The notes beneath the pieces are model-generated. The model was not told the origin of the DNA. It was given only the letters and a program-made list of their open reading frames with translations, and did no database searches. From JAAURB01 sp049647265 (lineage in GTDB: Bacteria > Cyanobacteriota > Cyanobacteriia > Cyanobacteriales > Microcoleaceae), in contig JBARXJ010000044.1 of the NCBI GenBank assembly GCA_049647265.1, positions 1 through 64,000 on the forward strand: a stretch of DNA of 64,000 nucleotides. Direction: 5' to 3'. Positions 46,061 through 55,085 of this stretch are shown in pieces. How positions within the stretch are numbered: position 1 is the first letter of the stretch; each line of letters opens with the position of its first letter. Both the position numbers and the translations under genes were made by a program.

Positions 46061-49000
46061 ATGTCACAAAAGACTCCTCCCTCAGATATTGATGCCAATG
46101 AGGATAATTATGATCGCTTAATCGTTACTATCGAGGCGAGTCAAGGAATGCTGGCACTATTGATTGCCTCCTGCGACGATCAAACTTTTCGCGATCGCAT
46201 TATTCAACGCTACCAAACAGAATTAGCACCCACTATTCCAAACTATCACGTAAAGCTTAACCGAGCCGAACCCAGTTTGCGAGCCGCTTTAGCGCAATTG
46301 GTGACTCACCACCCGCAGTTGCAACCCACAACCCCAGCAGCGATCACCGTAACCGGGACAGAAAACTTACTGACGGTAACATTAGAGGATAATACAACCC
46401 AGACAGAAGTTGAGCAGTTTTTTGGCTATTTGCAATGGACGCGAGAAGGACTGCGGGAATTTCCCTATCCGATTATTCTTTGGGTAACCCCTGAAATTTT
46501 AAAGCAAATTAGTTTTGCAGCGCCAGATTTTTGGAGTTGGCGTAGTGGGGTATTTCAATTTGTCGCGACGGAGAAAGTAATAACTCTAAGCAGTCAAGCC
46601 ACATCAACCTTCCAAACATATGACTTCCACAGTAGTGTAAAAATAGCCGAAAGCTTACCTTTAGATGAACTATTACAGACTCTACAGCAGATTGAAACCC
46701 AACAAGGAGAAAATACTCCCGCATTAGCAATAGTTTACGATCGCATTGGGCAAGCATACAGTAGTCGTGTAGAAACCAGACAAACAGAAAATCTAGAAGC
46801 AGAAACTAATTTAGCAGTTGAATATTTTAACAAAGCAATTGATCTGCAAACAGCATTAGGAGATCAATTTAATCTTGCGAGTACTTTAAATCGATTAGCT
46901 AACTTTTACAAAAATACAGGACAATATCAGCAAGCCATATCTTATCATGAAAAATCTTTAGCGGTTTCTCGTGAGATTGGCGATCAACAAGGTGAAGCTG
47001 CTTCTTGGGTTAATTTAGGTAATTGTTATCGCGAAAACCCAAAAGGAGATATCGCTCAAAACATCGAAACTGCAATTAAATATTATCAAAATGCTTTACA
47101 AGTTTATACCCGCAATAGTTTTCCAGTAGACTGGGCAACAACTCAGAATAACTTAGCAAATGCCTACAGAAATAGAATACGGGGAGACAGGGCTGAAAAC
47201 ATAGAAAATGCGATCGCATCTTATCAAAATGCTTTACAAGTTTATACCCGTAATAGTTTTCCCGCAGACTGGGCAGCGACTCAGAATAACTTAGGTGAAG
47301 CTTATAGAAATCGAATACAAGGAGAGCGTGCTGAAAACATCGAAACTGCAATTAAATATTATCAAAATGCTTTACAAGTTTATACCCGCAATAGTTTTCC
47401 AGTAGAGTGGGCAATGACTCAGAATAACTTAGCTAATGCCTATAGAGATCGAATCATAGGAGAGAAAGCCGATAACTTAGAAAATGCGATCGCATCTTAT
47501 CAAAATGCTTTACAAGTCCGTACCCGTAATAGTTTTCCACAAAAGTGGGCAATGACTCAGAATAACTTAGCCAATGCCTACCTATATCGAATCAAAGGAG
47601 AAAAAGCTGATAACTTAGAAAATGCGATCGCATCCTATCAAAATGCCTTACAAGTTTATACCCGTAATAGTTTTCCAACTGAGTGGGCAACGACTCAGAA
47701 TAACTTAGCAGCGGCTTACAGTGATCGAATTAAAGGAGAGAAAGCCGATAACTTAGAAAACGCGATCGCATCTTATCAAAAAGCCTTACAAGTTTATACC
47801 CGTAATAGTTTTCCACAGAATTATACTGAAACCTCATTTAACTTAGGACTGGCTTACCGTGATGCCCAGCAATGGCAACAGGCTTATGATGCTTTCTCGA
47901 ATGCTATTGATACAGTTGAATCTTTACGAGAGGAGATTTTATCCGGAGATGAAAGTAAGCAGAAATTAGCGGAAGAATGGAATAAGCTTTATCGCAACAT
48001 GGTAGAAACTTGTCTACAACTGAATCAACCCAAGGAAGCGTTAGAATATGCTGAACGTAGTAAAACCCGCAATTTAGTTGAACAAATATTGCTACGAGAC
48101 TCCGATCAGATTTTTCCGCCAGAGGTTGCTGCTAAACTGGCGAAACTGCGTCACGAGATTAATAGCGGTCAATCTCAAATTCAGCAGGGTACAGTTAAAG
48201 ATTATCCAGAATTAGCGCAATATTTGCAAGACTTACGACAACAGCGTAACGCATTGCAGAATCAGTATCTTCCGGTAGGTTTGGGTTTTGATTTCGACTG
48301 TTTCCGACAAACTCTTGATGATGATACTGCTGTGATTGAATGGTATATTGGCAGCGAGACATTCTTTGCTTTCGTTATCCTTCCTTCTATTCCCCCTCTT
48401 GTTGAAGGGGGGTTAGGGGGGATCAAACAGGAGACAATTAAAATCTGGCAGTCTACCCCTGAGGATTTTGATCGTTTAATTGATTGGACGAAGACTTATT
48501 TAAACACCTACTATAACGATCCTGAAACCTGGCGTAATCTGTTGAGTGATGGTTTGCAAACGGATGATTTGGAAGATGGGCGAAAGCGTTGCGCCCCGAC
48601 GTTACAAAACCTGGCTGATATTCTCCATCTCGATAAACTGCTAGAATACCTTCCTGCTACTTGTCAGCAATTAATTCTAATTCCTCACCGCTTTTTGCAT
48701 CTGTTTCCCTTACACGCTTTACCAGTCGATCAATTTTATACAGAAGAAGGGCGCAAGCATTGCACCCCTACCGTGGAATCTCGTTATTTATTGGATATTT
48801 TCCCTAAAGGTGTTCGTTTTGCCCCCAGTTGTCAACTCTTGCAACAACTTCAAACCCGGCAACGAAAAGACTTTAACAATCTATTTGCAATTCAAAACCC
48901 GACTCCTGACTTATATGAAAAATACGAGAAAGATTTAGGTGCAGTTGAGGCAATTACAGAACAGTTTACTACAACTCAGGTTCTGAGACACAACAAAGCC

Positions 49001-49582
49001 AGCAAATCTGCATTATTACCCCCGTCCGAAAAATTACAATCAGCAAACTGTCTGTTTTTCTTCTGTCACGGTTACTTTAACCTCAACTCACCTTTAGATT
49101 CTGGGTTGCTGCTTGCGGATGATGACCTGACTGTAGCAGATATTATCGCCGATTTCCATTTGGAAAATTGCCGCCTCGTCACTCTTTCGGCTTGTGAAAC
49201 GGGAATTCCTGATTTCAACAATATCAGCGATGAATATATTAGTTTACCCTACGGCTTTCTATTAGCAGGTAGTACCAATGTTGTCAGCAGTTTATGGAAA
49301 GTTGAAGCCACTACTACAGCTTTATTGATGATAAAATTTTATCAAGAACTTCAGCAGCAAGATAATATTACCCTTGCCTTGCAAACCGCTCAATTTTGGT
49401 TGCGGAATACGACAATTGTAGGCTTCCAAACTTGGCTAAGTCAATTAAAGCTTCTTAGAGAGGGCAAGGTTAGATTAGAAGAATACTTCAATAATTTGAA
49501 GCAAGAAATGGATGCAACTGCTAAACCGTTCAATTCCCCATACTATTGGGCAGCATTTTGTACTATTGGAAAAGGAGAATAA
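46061..49582 (+). CDS. TPR-CHAT caspase-like protease
   Basis: This 1173-residue protein has an N-terminal alpha/beta region (about 1-190) that may bind the upstream NTPase, helical TPR repeats (about 200-640) and a C-terminal CHAT protease domain (about 740-1170). Six TPR units of 46 residues (138 bases) of the type NAIASYQNALQVYTRNSFP run through 47057-47881. The CHAT dyad is His1003 (FFCHGYFN) and Cys1045 (LSACETG). Three small palindromic sequences are embedded in frame before the dyad, near 48391, 48578 and 48749. CHAT enzymes, related to caspases and separase, cleave a partner upon activation; the target here is not known. Confidence 0.9.
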   Translation: MSQKTPPSDIDANEDNYDRLIVTIEASQGMLALLIASCDDQTFRDRIIQRYQTELAPTIPNYHVKLNRAEPSLRAALAQLVTHHPQLQPTTPAAITVTGTENLLTVTLEDNTTQTEVEQFFGYLQWTREGLREFPYPIILWVTPEILKQISFAAPDFWSWRSGVFQFVATEKVITLSSQATSTFQTYDFHSSVKIAESLPLDELLQTLQQIETQQGENTPALAIVYDRIGQAYSSRVETRQTENLEAETNLAVEYFNKAIDLQTALGDQFNLASTLNRLANFYKNTGQYQQAISYHEKSLAVSREIGDQQGEAASWVNLGNCYRENPKGDIAQNIETAIKYYQNALQVYTRNSFPVDWATTQNNLANAYRNRIRGDRAENIENAIASYQNALQVYTRNSFPADWAATQNNLGEAYRNRIQGERAENIETAIKYYQNALQVYTRNSFPVEWAMTQNNLANAYRDRIIGEKADNLENAIASYQNALQVRTRNSFPQKWAMTQNNLANAYLYRIKGEKADNLENAIASYQNALQVYTRNSFPTEWATTQNNLAAAYSDRIKGEKADNLENAIASYQKALQVYTRNSFPQNYTETSFNLGLAYRDAQQWQQAYDAFSNAIDTVESLREEILSGDESKQKLAEEWNKLYRNMVETCLQLNQPKEALEYAERSKTRNLVEQILLRDSDQIFPPEVAAKLAKLRHEINSGQSQIQQGTVKDYPELAQYLQDLRQQRNALQNQYLPVGLGFDFDCFRQTLDDDTAVIEWYIGSETFFAFVILPSIPPLVEGGLGGIKQETIKIWQSTPEDFDRLIDWTKTYLNTYYNDPETWRNLLSDGLQTDDLEDGRKRCAPTLQNLADILHLDKLLEYLPATCQQLILIPHRFLHLFPLHALPVDQFYTEEGRKHCTPTVESRYLLDIFPKGVRFAPSCQLLQQLQTRQRKDFNNLFAIQNPTPDLYEKYEKDLGAVEAITEQFTTTQVLRHNKASKSALLPPSEKLQSANCLFFFCHGYFNLNSPLDSGLLLADDDLTVADIIADFHLENCRLVTLSACETGIPDFNNISDEYISLPYGFLLAGSTNVVSSLWKVEATTTALLMIKFYQELQQQDNITLALQTAQFWLRNTTIVGFQTWLSQLKLLREGKVRLEEYFNNLKQEMDATAKPFNSPYYWAAFCTIGKGE
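47057..47881 (+). repeat. Six tandem 138-base TPR-coding repeats
   Basis: The word ATGCTTTACAAGTTTATACC recurs at 138-base spacing (47091, 47229, 47367, then with small changes near 47505 and on). Units 1 and 3 share the variant AIKYYQNAL while the others read AIASYQNAL, suggesting copy exchange between units. Confidence 0.9.
48391..48423. repeat. Palindromic repeat (CCCCCT...AGGGGGG...GGGGGGATC type) inside the CHAT gene
   Basis: The coded segment PPLVEGGLGGI interrupts the CHAT domain between the FAFVILPS strand and KIWQSTPEDF. CCCCCT pairs with AGGGGG across a short loop, followed by GTTAGGGGGGATC. This is a widespread cyanobacterial repeat type. The reading frame is preserved. Confidence 0.65.
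48578..48600. repeat. GGGCG...CGCCCC palindrome inside the CHAT gene, copy 1
   Basis: It codes GRKRCAPT between LSDGLQTDDLED and LQNLADILHL. GGGCG pairs with CGCCC, with inner AA/TT pairs. A related copy is at 48749 and a full intergenic copy at 62695. Confidence 0.65.
48749..48772. repeat. GGGCGCAAGC...CCCCTACC palindrome inside the CHAT gene, copy 2
   Basis: It codes GRKHCTPT between VDQFYTEE and VESRYLLDIFP. It matches copy 1 in length and position of the arms, with one decayed arm base (A for G). Confidence 0.65.
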
Positions 49583-49585
49583 TTG

Positions 49586-49948
49586 ATGTCTAACGCTAGT
49601 ACTCAAGCCTTAATTAATTTGTATCAAACTGGCATAATTTCTCAAGCATCTTTCAATGAATTCTATCAGCAAACTCATAATTTAGAAGACGATGAGGATA
49701 TTGCTGAAGCAATTGATACTTGGTTAGAATCTCAAAATAATAGTCAGCTTCTACAAGCGTATGAAGATCAACTTAGAGAACTAACTGCTTCAACTTCTAT
49801 AGAATCAAGCCAAACATTAGGTCCTGGTAATTCTCAATCACCTACTCCTGTAGGAAAACCTAGCTCAACTAGCCGAGAATTAATCGATAATATTATGATT
49901 AAAAATAAAGATTCTGTTGATGATAGTGAATCTCAATCTCAATCTTAG
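49586..49948 (+). CDS. Small acidic protein of the CHAT operon
   Basis: This 120-residue protein starts at an ATG one base after the CHAT stop. The first 75 residues are helical (STQALINLYQTGIISQASFNEFYQQT). The rest is a Ser/Thr/Gln-rich tail ending VDDSESQSQS. No family is recognised. By position it could be an adaptor, or a cleavage substrate of the CHAT protease (the disordered acidic tail would be accessible); both are inference. Confidence 0.6.
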   Translation: MSNASTQALINLYQTGIISQASFNEFYQQTHNLEDDEDIAEAIDTWLESQNNSQLLQAYEDQLRELTASTSIESSQTLGPGNSQSPTPVGKPSSTSRELIDNIMIKNKDSVDDSESQSQS

Positions 49949-49998
49949 GGCTTGTTGAAATATGAGCTGACAAATAAATTAAAGTATGTGATAATTTT

Positions 49999-51465
49999 GT
50001 GAAAAACTTCACTCTCAGTCTGTATGCGTTTCACCTTTGTCAAACTTTTGATAATGCCCTCGATGAAGTGGATAACGAGGCTTCATTATTATGGGAAAAT
50101 CTGATTCAGTTAGCAGATGAAGCACTTCCTTTTCATGAACTAAAAAATCTGCGATCGCATTTGACCTGCTACACCGAGAATACTTATAAACCCGCTAAAA
50201 CAGAACGAAAACAGTACAAACTAACAAAAAGCGATAGTATTAACTTAGGTAGTATTTCTACAACCGCAGGCTTTCAAATATACGGTGATATGCAAGCATT
50301 TCGCCTGCATGATACTTATGCCGCCGATCTAACTTTATATCCTGATTAGACTCAAGAAATTAAAATTAATCAGCTTCAATTATTCCAGCCACAATCTTTA
50401 CTTCCTAATGTTATTCAAGCCAATTTAGGACAAACTATTTGGCTATATGGCGAAGTTGATGCAACAGAAAGTGAGTGTGAAGAAATTGCAAAAAAATACG
50501 CGATAGCTTTACTTGCCGGAACTTCTTTAAACCTTAATTTAGATCATATCAATAAAGGGAATTTATTCGGTACTTTATTATTTGAATTTAAGGCAATTAA
50601 TCCAAATTATCCCGAAGATATAACTCAGTCTACTCATATTTTAATTTCTTTAAATTATCAAAAATCTTCTATTACTGAAGATCTTAGTAAAATATATGAT
50701 TGGCTATTAGAACTATTATGCTGTTATCATAAAATTCGTTTAATTAATTCCCAAGTCAGTCAACGATATCAAGAAGCTAGAAAATTATATAGTAAATTAG
50801 ATCAAGATATCGATCATTTTTCACAATTGATAGAAAATAATAATCGTCAAAATCGTCTCGAAACTCTAAAATCTGAATTAATAGAATTACCGAAAAATAC
50901 AATAAAATATAGTCAGCATTTAGGCGATATCCAAAGTTTATATACCGCTCTCAAGACTAATACAAAAAATTATGAAATCTGTCTAAATAAACTAGCAGAG
51001 ATAAAAGAAATCCCTCAATTTTGGCAAGACTTTATTCAAAAAACTCGTAATCGCGATTTAGTTCAAATTCAAACTCATCTCAACTACCTTTCTCCCACAC
51101 AAGCTAACTTTCAACAGTCAATTGATACCATTCGAGGTTTAGTTGAAATTGAACAAGCCGAAATCGATCAAATTAATGAAACGGCGGCTGAAAAGCGACA
51201 AAACCGTATAGAATATATTATTACTCTAGTCAGTACTGGATTAGCACTGAGTGGCATTTCTTCGGCTGTTGCGAATAACGCTGCTATCACAATTATTAAT
51301 CTGCTTCCTATCTGTCCCTCCAATACTTCTGAATTATCTCAATCTGTCTTGTGTAGTTTTTCTCTAATATTAGTTCACTTATTACTCGGGATTTTATTTG
51401 CTGTTATTTTAGGAATCCCATTAGTTTGGTTATTCAAAAAGATAGTGAAATCGAAATCAAAATAA
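49999..51465 (+). pseudogene. Predicted two-helix membrane protein of the CHAT operon, split by one amber codon
   Basis: Codon 117 (50347-50349) is TAG, and the same frame then stays open for 371 codons to 51465. The 488-codon product would have an alpha/beta N-terminal part (FHLCQTFDNALDEVDNEASLLWENL), a central domain (ANLGQTIWLYGEVD), a coiled region, and two C-terminal membrane helices (about 401-425 and 446-480), ending KKIVKSKSK. The start is GTG at 49999, 50 bases after the small gene. I recall similar proteins next to CHAT genes in other cyanobacteria, so the intact family is real. CAG to TAG is the simplest origin. As read, only 116 residues are made, unless TAG is read through or a start near 50827 is used. 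Confidence 0.7.
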
Positions 51466-51535
51466 CTTTACTATTAAAAATAATCAAATATTACCGAGTA
51501 ATGATATCATTTTCATAGGCTTATCATTGCCATTT

Positions 51536-52403
51536 ATGAAAACTGATACTATATTCTATAGCCTGTTTCAAGAATTTCCTAGTTTCTTCTTTGAACTGAT
51601 TAACCGTCCCGCCGATGAAGCAACTGCTTATGAATTCACCTCCCGTGAAATCAAACAATTGGCTTTTCGGATAGATGGTTTATTCTTACCTAAAATAGAA
51701 GATTCAGTTAAACCGTTTTATCTGGTAGAAGTTCAATTTTCACCCCGATGCTGAATTATATTATCGTATCTTTGGGGAACTGTTCCTATATTTACGACAA
51801 TATAAACCGTCTCATCCTTGGCGTGTGGTTGTGCTTTATCCCAGTCGCAATATTGAAATTGAACAACCCCTGCAATTCGACGAACTCCTTAATAGTTCCT
51901 GTGTCCAACGGATTTATTTAGATGAACTAGAAGCAGCCGCAGAACGTTCAATTGGCGTTGGAGTTGTTAAACTAGTAATTGAGCCAGAACAGACGGCAGG
52001 AGAACAAGCTAGGCGACTGATTTCTCAAGCCAGACTTCAACTCGCGGTGCGACCTCGCGCTTTCTCAAAGCGCTAGGGAACGCGCACCAAGAGAACCGAT
52101 ATTGCTGTTCAACGAGATTTAATTAATCTAATTGAAACGATTATTGTCTATAAACTACCCCAAAAAAGCCGGGAGGAAATTGCTGCCATGTTAAATTTAA
52201 CTGAAGAACTCAAACAAACCCGATTTTATCAAGAAGTTAAACAAGAAGGAATCGAAGTAGGACGGGAAGCAGCTAAGTTAGAAGCAATTCCGCGTATGCT
52301 TAGTTATGGATTAAATGCAGAAACCATTGCACAATTACTGAATTTGCCTTTAGATTTTGTTCAACAAACGATTAGTCAATCTGAAATGAATGATGAATCT
52401 TAA
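51536..52403 (+). pseudogene. DUF2887 (Rpn/PD-(D/E)XK transposase-like) gene, broken twice
   Basis: The family pattern is easily followed: MKTDTIFYSLFQEFPSFFFELI, FRIDGLFLP, FYLVEVQF, VVLYPSRNIEIEQP, IYLDELEAAAERSIGVGVVKLVIEPEQTAGEQARRLI (in part), NLIETIIVYKLPQKSREEI. One extra C in the run at 51743-51746 shifts the frame after VEVQF. A 51-base palindromic element near 52045-52095 adds 17 codons including a TAG but leaves the downstream frame matched. Both hits disable the gene. The first ATG at 51536 is the family start. Confidence 0.88.
52045..52095. repeat. 51-base palindromic element inside the DUF2887 pseudogene
   Basis: Same family as 36458-36508: outer GGTGCG and CGCACC arms, then CAAGAGA. 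The inner hairpin is GCGCTTT/AAAGCGC instead of GCTGCTT/AAGCAGC. Both copies are 51 bases and both fall inside genes in frame. Confidence 0.85.
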
Positions 52404-52457
52404 TCTTTTTAAATTTCAGGAAATAAAATTATGTTAAATTAACCCTACAAATCCCCT

Positions 52458-55085
52458 TTATGAATCTGATGGAGATTTAGAGCCTTTCTTTCTATTACTG
52501 TCACTGTGAGTAATTTGAAGATTATCTTTAGAATCAGCTCCACCGATACTCAGTGGCATATTATGATCTACATCAATATCATCTCCCATAAACAATGGCG
52601 CTTCTGAAATAGGGCAACAATTACCTTGTTCTTTGAGCTTCTCAAGCTTTTCTGCGTCAGAAAGTTTAGTTTTTCTTGAATCTACTGAGTATTTTGTCTG
52701 GAAATTCTGCGCTTCCCGTAAGAATTTTTCTTTAGTAAAATCTTCCGAATTATTCCTCAGCGCATAGAATATATTTTGCAAATCTTTCTTAATCTCTAAT
52801 CTGTGAAACTTAACCATTTCAAAGTTAAGCTTACTAAGAAGATACCAGAGAATATAAAAAGCTTTTCTTGTACGTGCGAATGATCGAATTTGCCTATTCG
52901 CTTTAAATAATGAATTCAGCTCGTCATCTAGAAACTGATTTAATTTTTCTTTACCTTCAATATCTTTATCCAATAAAACTAGCTTAACTTTTTTAATAAA
53001 GCTCTCTAAGTTTTTGATACCTTGTATAAAATCAGACTTTACCTCTTCATTTTCTGAAGCAGTTTGGAGAAGTTTAGTCAGAACTAAAGATGAACTTATT
53101 CTTACACTAATTCCATTGTTCACATTATAAATATATAGATGTTTGTCATCCTCCTTGCTTTTGATGCGTTGGTATTCAAGATATGCTAAAGAGGTATAAA
53201 GCTCTTCATTTTCCATTCTATCTCTAGACTTACTAGTCTTTATCCGTTTAATATAAAACCATTCTCTATATTTATTGAAATTATTCTTTATCGTTTCAAT
53301 CAGCTCTCTAGCTACCCAAGAATTCCACATCTCGAAAGAATTTTCCCGAATTGGATAGGGCTTATTATTCAGTCTAACAAACAGATCGACAGGATTAAAT
53401 TCTGGGTTTATGCTCTCTTCAATCTCTACAACAAACAATTGAAAATCCAATATTTTATCTTGTAAAGACATATCAAGACGTTGATATTTTTTCTTATTTA
53501 AGTTATTTAATATTTTTAATCCTTTTAAAGAAAACCCTGAGTTTTTCGGTGAATACAAATAACCATTTTCATCAACATATTTTGCTTCTATAAATCCTAG
53601 AATAGTTAGCAGACGTTGTTGACCATCTATCACTTCCGAAACACCATCTTTCCTCTTATATATAAAAATTGGAGGAAGGCTGATATCCAATAGAATGCTC
53701 TCAATAATTGAAGAAGCTTTAAATATACTAATTACTTCTGCTCTTTGATAGGAAGGACGAACCAGAAACTTATTGCGTTCCATCATCCTTTTAATATCAT
53801 CAATTGAGTTTCGTGATGGCTCTGGTTTTGTTACTCTCAAATAGGCTAATTCACCCAGTTTAGTAACAGTATCATCGCTTTCGCTTCTTCTAATACGATT
53901 TAGTTCATCTCTTGTTTCGCGATCGCCATCTACATAAGCACTAAGATTAACATTGAACTCCTCCTCAAAAAACTTCGCTATAAAAGAAAACCGCTCGAAA
54001 ATATAACTAGTATAATTCTGATAATTTACAAACTTTTCAAAGTTATCTGATATTTCTTTGCCCAAACGTTCAATCCGATCATTATTTTTTATATTATGTA
54101 CATCAATGCCTTCAGCTTCTAATACGTGAAGTATCCACAATAAGCATTCAAATACTAACCGATTAGCAGTGAAATTATTCTCTTCAAAAATCCCCTTTAT
54201 TTGATTCACTCGATAAACTTTTTCTGCAAAGCTATTACATAGTTGATCGGCTTCATCTTTACAGCGCACTTGATTAGCCGTATGTTCATATAATTTATCT
54301 AATGTTTCTGTTCTATTATTACCCCATGAATAGTATTTAATAGGAAATTGGTGAAGAACTAAGTATCTACGGATAAATTGCAACACTTTTCCTGTATCAA
54401 TGCTCTTTTTGCTTTCTCTCTCAGGCAAGAAAAGATTATGAATAATCTCACAGAACTTACTATTTTCCTTAACCCAGTTTTTGAAGTTTTGAAAAACTAA
54501 ATTTTCATCATAAACAGCATTATCAATTTCTGCTTTTTTTAAAGGAGTTATTCCAGAATTATACCTACCGAATATTTCTTTCTTGACTTTATCTTCAATT
54601 GCTGAATCTAGTGGAGGTTCATTGACGATTTCAAATTCAATAATTCTAATTTTTGCATCAAGAAATAAATCAATTATGCGTTTTGTCTCTGAATTAGCTT
54701 GCAAAGATTGATAATTTTCTTTTACAAGTTGCTTTAAAGCAGCTAAACCATTTTTTGTTAAAGAAAACTCGTTATCTTTGAATCGCTTTATTGTTTCAAA
54801 TCTTTGACGACCATCAATGACCTCAATCTTGGAAGAATTCTTAAAAAATATCAGAGGGGGTATTTCTGTACCTAATAGAATGCTTTCAATAAAATAAGTA
54901 GCTTTATCATCATCCCAAACATAATTTCTTTGGTAATACGGTTTATAATCAATTTTATTTAAATTGCGTAAACTAAAGAGCGAGTCAATAGATTTTGAAT
55001 AAGGTTCAATTTTTAAATGCGAGGTAAAAATTTTCTCAAAATCTTCTTTAGTTAGAAAGCTACTCATTGTCCAGCTTTTCTCCAT
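52458..55085 (-). CDS. Tandem DUF262 protein with C-terminal HNH nuclease
   Basis: This 875-residue protein has two DUF262 (ParB/Srx-fold NTPase) domains. The first has KIEVIDGRQRFETI near residue 92, the second VSEVIDGQQRLLTI near 490, each preceded by a YQR segment (YYQRNYVW and SYQRAEVI). The last 65 residues form an HNH nuclease: DVDHNMPLSIGGADSKDNLQITHSDSNRKKGSK, in part. DUF262-plus-nuclease proteins (GmrSD, SspE, BrxU) act against modified phage DNA. Here two DUF262 modules share one chain. No partner gene is adjacent. The start at 55085 follows MEKSWTMSSF; a start six codons later is possible. Confidence 0.85.
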   Translation of the reverse strand: MEKSWTMSSFLTKEDFEKIFTSHLKIEPYSKSIDSLFSLRNLNKIDYKPYYQRNYVWDDDKATYFIESILLGTEIPPLIFFKNSSKIEVIDGRQRFETIKRFKDNEFSLTKNGLAALKQLVKENYQSLQANSETKRIIDLFLDAKIRIIEFEIVNEPPLDSAIEDKVKKEIFGRYNSGITPLKKAEIDNAVYDENLVFQNFKNWVKENSKFCEIIHNLFLPERESKKSIDTGKVLQFIRRYLVLHQFPIKYYSWGNNRTETLDKLYEHTANQVRCKDEADQLCNSFAEKVYRVNQIKGIFEENNFTANRLVFECLLWILHVLEAEGIDVHNIKNNDRIERLGKEISDNFEKFVNYQNYTSYIFERFSFIAKFFEEEFNVNLSAYVDGDRETRDELNRIRRSESDDTVTKLGELAYLRVTKPEPSRNSIDDIKRMMERNKFLVRPSYQRAEVISIFKASSIIESILLDISLPPIFIYKRKDGVSEVIDGQQRLLTILGFIEAKYVDENGYLYSPKNSGFSLKGLKILNNLNKKKYQRLDMSLQDKILDFQLFVVEIEESINPEFNPVDLFVRLNNKPYPIRENSFEMWNSWVARELIETIKNNFNKYREWFYIKRIKTSKSRDRMENEELYTSLAYLEYQRIKSKEDDKHLYIYNVNNGISVRISSSLVLTKLLQTASENEEVKSDFIQGIKNLESFIKKVKLVLLDKDIEGKEKLNQFLDDELNSLFKANRQIRSFARTRKAFYILWYLLSKLNFEMVKFHRLEIKKDLQNIFYALRNNSEDFTKEKFLREAQNFQTKYSVDSRKTKLSDAEKLEKLKEQGNCCPISEAPLFMGDDIDVDHNMPLSIGGADSKDNLQITHSDSNRKKGSKSPSDS

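Noticed and set aside
36287..52079. Amber recoding: three in-frame TAG codons (hepT, membrane protein, DUF2887 gene) suggested that TAG might be read as an amino acid.
   Set aside because: TAG is the natural stop of queE, clpC and the HEPN-like gene in this window, no suppressor tRNA was seen, and the DUF2887 gene also has a frameshift. Independent nonsense changes are simpler.
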